From NCBI GenBank assembly GCA_902488455.1, contig CABTWG010000008.1, forward strand, positions 1 through 34,496: a stretch of DNA of 34,496 nucleotides. The letters are read 5' to 3'. Of this stretch, positions 13,766-21,597 are shown in pieces; position 1 is the first letter of the stretch, and every line of letters begins with the position of its first letter. Below the pieces are notes generated by a model that was not told where the DNA came from, did no database searches, and saw only the letters and a program-made list of their open reading frames with translations. This DNA comes from an uncultured Peptoniphilus sp. Lineage in GTDB: Bacteria > Bacillota > Clostridia > Tissierellales > Peptoniphilaceae. The translations under genes were made by a program, and so were the position numbers.

Positions 13766-13788
13766 GGCAGCCGAAGCTGCCTTTTTTT
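13766..13788. terminator. Bidirectional terminator with UUCG/CGAA loop between convergent genes
   Basis: A perfect six-pair stem GGCAGC/GCTGCC carries the loop CGAA on the plus strand and TTCG on the minus strand (a very stable C(UUCG)G tetraloop in RNA). Seven T follow on the plus strand and ATTTTTATTT on the minus strand, ten bases beyond the arcA stop. It most likely ends arcA and backs up the surface protein terminator. Confidence 0.85.
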
Positions 13789-13797
13789 GTTGTAATA

Positions 13798-15018
13798 TTA
13801 AGCTCTTTCTCTATATATAGGCATTGACATACATCTTGGGCCCCCTCTACCTCTAGAAAGTTCCCCTGACTTCATAATGTGAAGTGTAACGCCGTGGTCT
13901 CTTAAAATTTGGTTTGTAACTACGTTTCTATCATAAACAACTACTTCTCTTGGTGCAATAGCTAGAGTATTGTAACCGTCTGACCATTGTTCACGAGAAG
14001 CATCTAGTAGTCCGCCTGAACCTTGACGAATAAGGTCAACCTTATCTAGGTGAAGATTCTTAAGAAGGACTTCTTCTATGTCAGAAGATTCTTCTACAGT
14101 GTGAAGGTTCTTGCCGTCAAATGTAATTCCGAAACAAGTTAGAGAATCTTCGATTTCTGGATGAACTGTAAATAGATCTCTATCCACCATGGTAAATACT
14201 GTATCAAGATGCATAAAAGCACGTTTTTTAGGAATTGAAAGGACAAGAATCTTTTTAAATCCAGTTTCTTCTCTAAGAACTCTCTTTGCAAATTGTTCAA
14301 TCGCACGAGCAGAAGTTCTTTCAGAAGTACCTACAGCTATTAGTTCGTCGCTTAGAACTAATATATCTCCACCTTCGATTGATGCTGGAAGTTCTCTATT
14401 GTAGTGTAGATCTTCGTCTTTTATTTTAAAGTCATTGTGATATTTGAAAATATATTTACCAAATAATGTTTCGCGTCTTCTAGTTTCGCTCCACATATGG
14501 TTTAGAGAAACGCTGTGGCCTATAAGAGAGAATGGGTCTCTAGTAAAGTATAGGTTTGGCATTGGTTTTGTAACGAAGAATTCATCCTTTTCGATTATTT
14601 CTGGAAGGGAAGTCTTTTTGTATTCTGGCATTTCAGACTTTCTAATTCCGCCCATCATCTTTAGAACAAGTTCTTTGTTGTCCATGTCTTGGAAAAGTTC
14701 CTTTAAGATTTCTTTTTCTCTATCAACTTGTATGTCAGATTCTTCTAAGAATTCATTTATAAAAGCTTCTTTGATTCTTGAATCTGTAAGTGATTCTGCA
14801 GCCAAATCTTCTAGGTAGTAAACTTCGCATCCATTGTCTCTTAAGATTTGTGCAAAGTAATCATGTTCTTCAATAGCAGCATCTAGAAATGGAATTTCAT
14901 CGAATAAAAGTTCGCCTAGTTGGTCTGGAGCGAGGTTTGTAAGCTCATGACCAGGTCTATGAAGAATAACTTTTTTTAATTTTTCAATCTCTGAATAAAC
15001 ATTAATATTTTTGTTCAT
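13798..15018 (-). CDS. arcA: Arginine deiminase
   Basis: This 406-residue enzyme hydrolyses arginine to citrulline and ammonia, the first step of the arginine deiminase pathway. The guanidino-modifying fold is clear: the start KLKKVILHRPGHEL, FTRDPFSLIG, the substrate motif EGGDILVLSDELIAVG, MHLDTVFTMVD with the catalytic histidine, and the catalytic cysteine near the C-terminus in GRGGPRCMSMP (Cys396). I chose the ATG at 15018, which has AAAGGAGAAC upstream. A TTG five codons earlier would swallow that site. The gene has its own TTGACA promoter and a strong terminator. It belongs with the adjoining arginine/ornithine genes. Confidence 0.96.
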   Translation of the reverse strand: MNKNINVYSEIEKLKKVILHRPGHELTNLAPDQLGELLFDEIPFLDAAIEEHDYFAQILRDNGCEVYYLEDLAAESLTDSRIKEAFINEFLEESDIQVDREKEILKELFQDMDNKELVLKMMGGIRKSEMPEYKKTSLPEIIEKDEFFVTKPMPNLYFTRDPFSLIGHSVSLNHMWSETRRRETLFGKYIFKYHNDFKIKDEDLHYNRELPASIEGGDILVLSDELIAVGTSERTSARAIEQFAKRVLREETGFKKILVLSIPKKRAFMHLDTVFTMVDRDLFTVHPEIEDSLTCFGITFDGKNLHTVEESSDIEEVLLKNLHLDKVDLIRQGSGGLLDASREQWSDGYNTLAIAPREVVVYDRNVVTNQILRDHGVTLHIMKSGELSRGRGGPRCMSMPIYRERA

Positions 15019-15046
15019 AAGTTCTCCTTTCAAATAACTTAACTTA

Positions 15047-15075
15047 AGATTAGATTAAATTTATAGTTTTGTCAA
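15047..15075 (-). promoter_or_regulatory. Promoter of arcA
   Basis: On the minus strand a consensus TTGACA (15070-15075) and TAATCT (15047-15052) are 17 bases apart. The leader to the ATG at 15018 includes the ribosome-binding site. Confidence 0.7.
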
Positions 15076-15092
15076 TATAACAGGACTAAACT

Positions 15093-15122
15093 AAAAAAAG
15101 GCCTCTGATAACAGAAGCCTTT
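15093..15122 (-). terminator. Terminator after the TIGR00300 pair
   Basis: Arms AAAGGCTTCTG and CAGAGGCCTTT (minus strand, one G-U pair, loop TTAT) are followed by a T-run. It separates the paralogue pair from the arcA promoter. Confidence 0.85.
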
Positions 15123-15130
15123 AACTCTAA

Positions 15131-16228
15131 TTAACTATTTAAAGCTCTATCTATATTTCTAATGAAGTCTTGTACGTTTGTAACCATTGAAACAGCCGTT
15201 AGAGTTCCTCTGTCAGATAGTTTGTTTACAGCGAATTCTTGAATATCAACTGTGTACATATAAACAGGTCTTATAACTCCTTCAAACTCATTGTAAGATG
15301 GTGTCATGTTTCCAGTTGCTATTGTATAAAGAATAGCTGAAAGCATTATGATTGTTGAGGTACGTCTAGCGTGGCTCCTCATCTTGTTTTGAGCTTCGTA
15401 AACATTATTGATAGTTTCAGGTAGTGCAAGTCTATCTCTAATTGTACCAGCCATTACTACTTCGGTGCCACACTCGATAGTAGCTTTCATAAAACCGTCT
15501 TTTACAAGACCAGATTCAACAAGAGCCTTAGTTGAACCATATTTTCTTGCAAGGTTTATAGTTTCATATAGATTTTCGGTAGTATTTTGTTCATGAACGA
15601 AATGTTCTTGTCCCCAAGTTGTACCGTAGATTCCGCGTTCTAAGTCGAATGCAGCAGTTTCGGTACCACAGAAGATTGCTTGAATATATCCGTTTCTTAT
15701 AAGTCTTTCAAGGGCAAGTCTTGCATCTTCATCTAGGGCAATTGCAGAACCAACGATCATAGTAACATAACCATTGTTAGCTTTTTCATGACGAAGAACA
15801 TCGTAAAGTGTATCATAGTCAACGGAAAAAGCAGTTTCTCTTGATCTTCCTGCTCTAAAAGCAAAAGTGTCAAGTTCTGCGGATTCTTCTAAGAATCCGC
15901 CGGTCCACATGTAAATACCTTCAGAACCATCTTCAGTTCTTCCGATTACAACTTTGTCACCTTTTTTAAGATTTCTAAATTCTACAATGTCAACGGCTTC
16001 TTCACCTGGAGTATCGTTTGCTACACATACTGTATCCATTCTTGACTCAGTAGCTAAAACCCACTTGCCATTTATTTTAAAGTACTCTGGATATACTGAA
16101 AGAGCGTGGTAATTTCTAGGGCTGATGCCGTCTACCTTAACTTCTTCTAAATGAACATTAGGTGCATTCTTAAGAAATTCTTGTTCGAAATCTGGATGAT
16201 GATATTTAGGCATTTGGAAATCCATCAT
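15131..16228 (-). CDS. TIGR00300/ornithine-cyclodeaminase-like protein, divergent paralogue
   Basis: A 365-residue paralogue of the gene immediately upstream. It belongs to the same family as archaeal-type ornithine cyclodeaminase (TIGR00300, LOR/SDH conserved region). The two share the DGISPRNY/DGVAPDHF start, RTEDGSEG/RTKDGSNG, the VKDG and AG(T/S)IRD segments, the PVYMY block and a closing TNVQDF with a conserved RAL. Where the partner has AGNAMATHDLE and LGTALGQ, this protein has CGTETAAFDLE and YGTTWGQ, and DDGPLPE is replaced by DRLALPE. It therefore lacks residues that look functional in the partner. The start overlaps the upstream stop (ATGA), with AAGGAGG at the right distance. A structural or regulatory subunit is a reasonable inference. 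Confidence 0.7.
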   Translation of the reverse strand: MMDFQMPKYHHPDFEQEFLKNAPNVHLEEVKVDGISPRNYHALSVYPEYFKINGKWVLATESRMDTVCVANDTPGEEAVDIVEFRNLKKGDKVVIGRTEDGSEGIYMWTGGFLEESAELDTFAFRAGRSRETAFSVDYDTLYDVLRHEKANNGYVTMIVGSAIALDEDARLALERLIRNGYIQAIFCGTETAAFDLERGIYGTTWGQEHFVHEQNTTENLYETINLARKYGSTKALVESGLVKDGFMKATIECGTEVVMAGTIRDRLALPETINNVYEAQNKMRSHARRTSTIIMLSAILYTIATGNMTPSYNEFEGVIRPVYMYTVDIQEFAVNKLSDRGTLTAVSMVTNVQDFIRNIDRALNS

Positions 16229-17400
16229 AGTAATCCTCCTTCTTCATTTTCTTTTGATTTACTTTCTAGTTCAACATATTCTTCTTCAGGAAGTTCCATT
16301 TCATCTGCAAATGTCTTATCAGCTGGAGTAACAAGTGCACGTTCTAGATTTACAACGAAGTCTTGTACGTTTGTAATCATTGGCACGAATGCAATATTTT
16401 CTCTAGCGTGAGCCATTTTATTTGCTACGTTTTCAGTAACGTCGATTCCGTACATATAAACAGGAGTGATATCTCCATTTTCTCTAATTCTATAACTTGA
16501 AGCTAGGTTAGCTGCAGCTAGGTTGTGAAGCATAGTTGCAAGACCTATGATTAAAGTTGCCTTGTCAAGATGTTCTTTCATGTGAGTTAGAGCTTCTGTT
16601 GTATTTCCATAAACTTCAGGAAGAGGTCCGTCATCTCTAATTGATCCTGCAAGCACGAATGGTACGTCCATTTGTGAAAGTGTCTTTATGATACCATCTT
16701 TTACATTGCCTTCAGCGATGAATTTTTTAATAGATCCTATTGATCTAACTTCATTTAGAAGGTCAAGGTGGTTGTAGTGTCCGTTAGGTACGTTTTGTTG
16801 AGTGTAGATATTTTGTCCTAGGGCAGTTCCTAAGAATCCACCTTCAAGGTCATGAGTTGCCATTGCATTACCAGCCATTAAGCAGTTTATATATCCAGCT
16901 TCAGCTAGGTGATTAAGAGCAATTCTAGTGTCGTGGTCAAAAACAACTGAAGGTCCAAGAACCCATACGATGTATCCACCATTATCTCTTTCGTATTCCA
17001 TTTGTTCGAATAGGAATTTGTAATCTCTTGAGAAAGAAGTTTCAACGGCTTGACCAGGTTCAGAATAAACTGATTTAGGGAAACCTTCTTTATAAACTAA
17101 AACTCCATTAGAACCATCTTTTGTTCTACCAGTAACTACCTTTTCGCCTTTCTTTAAATCTCTAATTTCTTTAATGATTATTTCGCCATCAGAAAGAACT
17201 GCTACACAGTTAAGTGAGTTGTGTTCTGGTAGTAACCATTCTCCATCTACTTTGTAAAAAGTAGGAAGGTGTGTAGTTAAGTAAAAATGATCTGGAGCAA
17301 CTCCATCTTTTTCAACTTCAGCTACAGTTACATTTTTTGCATTTTTGTAAGCCTCTTTTGAAAAGTCAGGCTTTTCGAATATCGGTAAATGAAATTTCAT
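16225..17400 (-). CDS. TIGR00300/ornithine-cyclodeaminase-like enzyme, canonical paralogue
   Basis: This 391-residue protein resembles the archaeal-type ornithine cyclodeaminase family (TIGR00300; also the C-terminal half of cyanobacterial ArgZ/AgrE). These enzymes are NAD-dependent and convert ornithine to proline and ammonia. It retains AGNAMATHDLE with LGTALGQ (a likely dinucleotide or substrate site near residue 190), AGSIRDDGPLPEV and a C-terminal TNVQDFVVNLERAL. The start at 17400 is chosen because AGAGGAGGCAG lies directly upstream. A longer frame to 17490 would run through the control region. It is coupled to the divergent paralogue and sits beside arcA and ornithine carbamoyltransferase, which supports an ornithine-using role. 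Substrate is inferred, not shown. Confidence 0.72.
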   Translation of the reverse strand: MKFHLPIFEKPDFSKEAYKNAKNVTVAEVEKDGVAPDHFYLTTHLPTFYKVDGEWLLPEHNSLNCVAVLSDGEIIIKEIRDLKKGEKVVTGRTKDGSNGVLVYKEGFPKSVYSEPGQAVETSFSRDYKFLFEQMEYERDNGGYIVWVLGPSVVFDHDTRIALNHLAEAGYINCLMAGNAMATHDLEGGFLGTALGQNIYTQQNVPNGHYNHLDLLNEVRSIGSIKKFIAEGNVKDGIIKTLSQMDVPFVLAGSIRDDGPLPEVYGNTTEALTHMKEHLDKATLIIGLATMLHNLAAANLASSYRIRENGDITPVYMYGIDVTENVANKMAHARENIAFVPMITNVQDFVVNLERALVTPADKTFADEMELPEEEYVELESKSKENEEGGLL

Positions 17401-17451
17401 ACTGCCTCCTCTTAGTATTTGTTGGTTATAGTTTATCATAATTAATGTTAT

Positions 17452-17530
17452 AATACTGTAGTATTTATTGTTACACTTGTTAGAAAACAAGTCAACAAGC
17501 CATAATGTATTTAATTATTCAATTAAATAC
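17452..17530. promoter_or_regulatory. Cluster of three inverted repeats upstream of the TIGR00300 pair
   Basis: Three perfect dyads lie between the regulator gene and the paralogue pair: AATACT-GT-AGTATT (17452-17465), ACTTGTT-AGAA-AACAAGT (17475-17492) and GTATTTAATT-ATTC-AATTAAATAC (17507-17530). None is followed by a T-run on the minus strand, so they are not good terminators. A minus-strand TTGACT (17490-17495) overlaps the second dyad, but no good -10 follows at normal spacing. They are candidate regulator binding sites. Confidence 0.5.
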
Positions 17531-17561
17531 AATTATCTGGGTCATTTTTATCCTGCAAACG

Positions 17562-18800
17562 CTATTCCAATGTTTCAATATTTCTAAACTCACCAGGAGT
17601 CACCTTCATAAATTTTATAAAATTTCGAGAAAATGATTTGCTTGAATTATATCCAACCTCTAAAGCGATTTCTATAATTGGCTTATCGGTTTCTAAAAGA
17701 AGTTCCGCTGCTTTTTTTATTCTTAAATTATTTAAAAAATTTGAAAAGTTCATTTCAACTAAATAACATAGAGCTTCATTGATAGATGGAGGAGTCATAT
17801 CGAAAATTTTGGAAACATTGCCTATATGTAAGTTTTTCGAATAATTTTTGTAGATATATTTAACCATACTACCAGCATTATCATCATGTTTAATGTGAGT
17901 GATATTATTTATGTTTTGGTAAGAGTCTTTGAACTTCTTGGTACCTATTCCTTTTTGTTCTTTAAAAACTCTTGAAAGGTGAGCTGCATCAGTATAGTTT
18001 AGAATATCTGCAATCTCATCGAGGGTTAAATCTGTATATAATAGGAAATAAATTACTTTGTTTAGCTTCATTTCTTGTAGTAGATCATAAAATCCAAGAC
18101 CAGTTAGGGAATATATATATCTAGAGATTGAAGACTCACTCATACAGAATATCTTGCTCATCTCTTCTAGAGTTATCTTTCTTTGAGAATTAAGATACAT
18201 ATATTGGAAAATTTCTTCAGAAGGAAGAGGGGATAGGTCAAATTTTTTTTCTTTATTATCAGGTATATTTCGTAGATATAAAACTATTAACTCTGAAAGC
18301 TTAGAAATTATATATATGGAATAATAATCGTGATGGTAGGTGTTTGACATTGACCTTATTCCTATTTCATCTCTAATATCTTCAAAGATAGTTTTAATTT
18401 TTCTATGTTCTACTATGTTAGGAACAATATAATTATATTTATACAGATTTGAAATTATATTTATAACCTCATTGTCAATATTTAAATTTCTTTTTATTAT
18501 GTCGTTTACAACATCGAAAGAATATACAAGCAAGTAGTAACTAACAGGCTTTATAACTTCAATTATTTCAGAAATTTGCCAAGGAAGTAGAGCTACTATA
18601 ACTCCTGGTTTCAAATCAAATTCTTTATTAAGGACTTTCATTTTTCCTTCGCCTTCTAAAACAAATAAAAATCTAGATTCTTTATGAAGAAGAGGAGCAG
18701 TTTTCGTATAATCTACTTCCACATCGAAGCTAACAATATCTCCTTCTCGATCTTGTTTGTTAAAAGTTCTTTGAATTTCGATTTTTCTATTCTTAGTCAT
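17562..18800 (-). CDS. AraC-family regulator with two DNA-binding domains
   Basis: A 412-residue transcription factor. The N-terminal part (about 1-150) looks cupin-like, with LLHKESRFLFVLEGEGKMKV and LKPGVIVALLPWQI as a sensor. A helical linker follows, then two complete AraC-type double helix-turn-helix units. The first spans about 205-300 (ITLEEMSKIFCMSESSISRYI, then LTLDEIADILNYTDAAHLSRVFK). The second spans about 315-410 (LHIGNVSKIFDMTPPSINEAL, then PIIEIALEVGYNSSKSFSRNF with PGEFR). Ordinary members have one unit. The ATG at 18800 is preceded by GTGGAGG. It is divergent from ornithine carbamoyltransferase and upstream of the TIGR00300 pair, so control of arginine/ornithine use is the likely job. 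Confidence 0.85.
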   Translation of the reverse strand: MTKNRKIEIQRTFNKQDREGDIVSFDVEVDYTKTAPLLHKESRFLFVLEGEGKMKVLNKEFDLKPGVIVALLPWQISEIIEVIKPVSYYLLVYSFDVVNDIIKRNLNIDNEVINIISNLYKYNYIVPNIVEHRKIKTIFEDIRDEIGIRSMSNTYHHDYYSIYIISKLSELIVLYLRNIPDNKEKKFDLSPLPSEEIFQYMYLNSQRKITLEEMSKIFCMSESSISRYIYSLTGLGFYDLLQEMKLNKVIYFLLYTDLTLDEIADILNYTDAAHLSRVFKEQKGIGTKKFKDSYQNINNITHIKHDDNAGSMVKYIYKNYSKNLHIGNVSKIFDMTPPSINEALCYLVEMNFSNFLNNLRIKKAAELLLETDKPIIEIALEVGYNSSKSFSRNFIKFMKVTPGEFRNIETLE

Positions 18801-18816
18801 GATAACCTCCACTTTA

Positions 18817-18822
18817 ATTATA
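18817..18822 (-). promoter_or_regulatory. -10 box of the AraC-type regulator
   Basis: On the minus strand the extended sequence TTGATATAAT precedes the regulator's ribosome-binding site by a few bases. No clear -35 box was found. Confidence 0.5.
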
Positions 18823-18984
18823 TCAAATTTTTTTAAATAACAAGCACTTTAAATTAAGAGAATATCGATAAAACTACACAAAGGAAACATTTTCCTGGTT
18901 TAATCAATTAAAAACAAAAATAATAAAAGATTTTGTCCTTCCACGATATTGTGATTATTGTAAAATGAGATTGTAGGAATACGT

Positions 18985-18990
18985 TATAAT
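18985..18990 (+). promoter_or_regulatory. -10 box of ornithine carbamoyltransferase
   Basis: TATAAT at 18985-18990 lies upstream of AAAGGAGAG. There is no consensus -35 at 16-18 bases (the nearest TTGTAA is 21 bases away). A promoter this weak at -35 would fit activation by the divergent AraC-type regulator, which is inference. Confidence 0.5.
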
Positions 18991-19011
18991 TTTTTAAAAA
19001 GGAGAGTTATT

Positions 19012-20004
19012 ATGCCAAAGAATTTTAGAGGTAAGAATTACTTAAAACTAATTGATTTTACATCAGAAGATATGAGATATCTTCTAGACCTTGCAAAAGA
19101 GTTCAAAGCTCTTAAGAGAGCAGGAGTTCCACACAAATACTTAGAAGGAAAAAATATCGTTCTTCTATTTGAAAAGACTTCAACTAGAACTCGTTGCTCA
19201 TTTGAAGTTGCAGGTTATGACCTAGGAATGGGAGTTACTTACCTAGATCCACAAGGATCTCAAATGGGACATAAAGAATCTATAAAAGATACTGCTAGAG
19301 TACTTGGAAGAATGTACGACGGTATCGAATATAGAGGATTCAAACAATCAGTTGTTGAAGAACTTGCTGAATATGCAGGAGTTCCAGTATGGAATGGTCT
19401 AACTGATGAATGGCATCCAACACAAATGCTTGCTGACCTTTTAACTATCGAAGAACATTTTGGATATCTAAAAGGACTTAAATTTGTTTACATGGGAGAT
19501 GCTAGAAACAACGTAGCAAACTCTCTAATGATCGCTTGTGCTAAGATGGGAGTTAACTTCGTTGCATGTGCACCTGAAGAACTATTCCCAGAAGCACACC
19601 TAGTTGAAATGGCTAAAGAAATTGCTAAAGAAAACTTCTGTACAGTAGAACTTATTTCTGACGTTAAAGAAGGAACTAAGAACGCAGACGTTCTATACAC
19701 TGACATTTGGGTATCTATGGGTGAACCAGCTGAAATCTGGAAACACAGAATCGACGTTCTTCACAAATACCAAATCAACAAGGAAGTTATGGAAAATGCA
19801 AACGAAAAAGCAATCTTCTTACACTGCCTACCATCATTCCATGACACTGAAACCAAAGTTGGAAAAGATATCGAAGAAAAATTTGGTCTAAAAGAAATGG
19901 AAGTTTCAAATGAAGTATTTGAATCTAGACAATCTCTTGTATTTGACCAAGCAGAAAACAGAATGCATACTATAAAAGCTATAGTATACGCAACTCTTTG
20001 CTAA
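19012..20004 (+). CDS. argF: Ornithine carbamoyltransferase
   Basis: A 330-residue enzyme that interconverts citrulline plus phosphate with ornithine plus carbamoyl phosphate. The carbamoyl phosphate motif EKTSTRTRCSFE (STRTR at 57-61), the HPTQ at 135-138, DIWVSMGEP and HCLPSFHD (271-278, where Cys272 binds ornithine) are all present. With arcA nearby, the catabolic direction (arcB role) is more likely than biosynthesis. Carbamate kinase is not in the window. Codon use is strongly biased and uniform, as in a highly expressed gene. AAAGGAGAG precedes the ATG and a GC-rich terminator follows. Confidence 0.94.
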   Translation: MPKNFRGKNYLKLIDFTSEDMRYLLDLAKEFKALKRAGVPHKYLEGKNIVLLFEKTSTRTRCSFEVAGYDLGMGVTYLDPQGSQMGHKESIKDTARVLGRMYDGIEYRGFKQSVVEELAEYAGVPVWNGLTDEWHPTQMLADLLTIEEHFGYLKGLKFVYMGDARNNVANSLMIACAKMGVNFVACAPEELFPEAHLVEMAKEIAKENFCTVELISDVKEGTKNADVLYTDIWVSMGEPAEIWKHRIDVLHKYQINKEVMENANEKAIFLHCLPSFHDTETKVGKDIEEKFGLKEMEVSNEVFESRQSLVFDQAENRMHTIKAIVYATLC

Positions 20005-20014
20005 TAGTTGAATT

Positions 20015-20045
20015 TTACTCCTTCCCGAGGGAGGGAGTAATTTTA
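20015..20045 (+). terminator. Terminator after ornithine carbamoyltransferase
   Basis: TTACTCCTTCC and GGAGGGAGTAA form a stem of about 11 pairs with one G-U pair. A short T-run follows, ten bases after the stop codon. Confidence 0.8.
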
Positions 20046-20092
20046 TACATATTAGTTAAATGTATTAAAGGGATAAATTAAAGGAGTACATT

Positions 20093-21493
20093 ATGGAATT
20101 TATTATGAATATTATGAATAAGTTTAACGGATTTTTCTGGGGATGGCCTATACTTATTCTTCTAATGGGTGGAGGTCTTCTAATCACCATTAGAACAGGA
20201 TTTATGCAATTTAAATACTTACCATTTATTTTAAAAGAAACTTTTGGTAAAATGTTCAAATCAGACGTTGGCGGAGAAGGTACTGTATCTCCATTCCAAG
20301 CTGCTTCAGCTGCTCTTGCATCATCAATTGGAGCTGCAAATATAACAGTTGCACCTTCAATTATATTTGTTGCAGGACCAGGAGCTATTTTCTGGATGTG
20401 GGTTGCTGGTATCTTAGGACAAGCAACTAAATTTGGTGAAATTGTACTAGGAATTAAATACAGAGAAAAGAATGTTGATGGAGAGTTTGTTGGTGGACCT
20501 GCTTATACTTTCAAAAAAGGAATCGGTGGAACCCTTGGTAATATCATGGGATTTTTAGTATCTTTCTTCTTTATGATAGAAATACTTCCATCTATTACAC
20601 TTCAAACAATCGCAGCAGCTGGACCTCTTGAACAACTTGGACTTAGCAGATTAATTGCAGCATTAATTATACTTGTACTAGTTGTACTAGTATCTTATGG
20701 TGGAATTAAAAGAATCGGACAAGTTACAGAAAAAATGGTTCCAATCATGGCTGGAATTTATATTATAATGGGACTTATCATATTAATCATGCACGCTGGT
20801 CAAATTCCTCACGCATTTGCAGTTATTTTTAAAGGAGCTTTTAATCCTCAAGCTGTAGCTGGAGGTATCGGTGGAGCAACACTTGCAGCAGCTATTAAAG
20901 CTGGTCTAGCAAGAGGATGTTACTCAAACGAAGCTGGTATGGGTTCTGCACCATATGCACACTCTACAGCTATCACAGACCACCCAGCAAGACAAGGTAT
21001 GTGGGGTATTTTCGAAGTTATAGCAGACACAATTATAGTTTGTTCAATTTCAGTTCTTATAGTAATAGTAACTGATAACTGGCATGATGCTGGTAATTCT
21101 GGTATCGCTGTTGAAAGAGCATTCAACACAGCTTTTGGTCAATTTGGTACAGCAATTATAGCTATATCACTATTCTTATTCGTACTTTCAACAATTATAG
21201 TTATTGTATTCTATACAGAAAAACAAGGTGAATACCTATTTGGTACAGCATTTGGTAAAATAATGAGATTCGTAGGATGTGCAATGGTACTTCTAGGCGC
21301 ATTCGTTGAATTCGAAGATGCTGGCGCATTCTTAGACTTTACTCTAGGACTTGTAGTATTTACAAATATGCTTGGTATGGTTATACTTAGTGGAGAAGTC
21401 AAAGAAATTTGTGATGACTTCTTTAAAAATCCTAAATACTATCCAGGAGCAAAAGGAGAAGCTAAACCTGGAAAATATAGTATTGATAAATAA
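20093..21493 (+). CDS. AGCS-family alanine/glycine:cation symporter
   Basis: This 466-residue membrane protein has about 11 hydrophobic segments. AGCS (AlsT/DagA) hallmarks are GGLLITIRTGFMQFKY near the N-terminus, VSPFQAASAALASSIGAANI (about 64-83), GPGAIFWMWVAGILGQATK and SNEAGMGSAPYAH (about 280-292). These transporters take up small amino acids with Na+ or H+. In this setting the substrate could be alanine, glycine or an arginine-pathway product. AAAGGAG precedes the ATG, although a terminator separates the gene from ornithine carbamoyltransferase. It has its own strong terminator. Confidence 0.92.
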   Translation: MEFIMNIMNKFNGFFWGWPILILLMGGGLLITIRTGFMQFKYLPFILKETFGKMFKSDVGGEGTVSPFQAASAALASSIGAANITVAPSIIFVAGPGAIFWMWVAGILGQATKFGEIVLGIKYREKNVDGEFVGGPAYTFKKGIGGTLGNIMGFLVSFFFMIEILPSITLQTIAAAGPLEQLGLSRLIAALIILVLVVLVSYGGIKRIGQVTEKMVPIMAGIYIIMGLIILIMHAGQIPHAFAVIFKGAFNPQAVAGGIGGATLAAAIKAGLARGCYSNEAGMGSAPYAHSTAITDHPARQGMWGIFEVIADTIIVCSISVLIVIVTDNWHDAGNSGIAVERAFNTAFGQFGTAIIAISLFLFVLSTIIVIVFYTEKQGEYLFGTAFGKIMRFVGCAMVLLGAFVEFEDAGAFLDFTLGLVVFTNMLGMVILSGEVKEICDDFFKNPKYYPGAKGEAKPGKYSIDK

Positions 21494-21533
21494 TGAATAT
21501 TTTGTATAATAAGAATTAACCATATAAAAATTT

Positions 21534-21563
21534 CCGGCTTTGAATTAAAGCCGGTATTTTTCT
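21534..21563 (+). terminator. Terminator after the AGCS symporter
   Basis: A perfect eight-pair stem CCGGCTTT/AAAGCCGG (21534-21541, 21547-21554) has a five-base loop and is followed by TATTTTTCTT. Confidence 0.88.
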
Positions 21564-21597
21564 TAATACAACTAATTTATAACGTTAAGGAGGAAAA

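Noticed and set aside
15019..15033. TTG start for arcA at 15033
   Set aside because: It would include the ribosome-binding site as coding sequence. The ATG at 15018 is correctly spaced.
17401..17490. N-terminal extension of the TIGR00300 protein to 17490
   Set aside because: The extension reads through AGAGGAGG and an inverted repeat and is not protein-like. The start at 17400 is better.
11219..20092. Riboswitch or T-box in leader regions
   Set aside because: Leaders before the surface protein, ornithine carbamoyltransferase and symporter genes are short and lack recognisable riboswitch or T-box cores.
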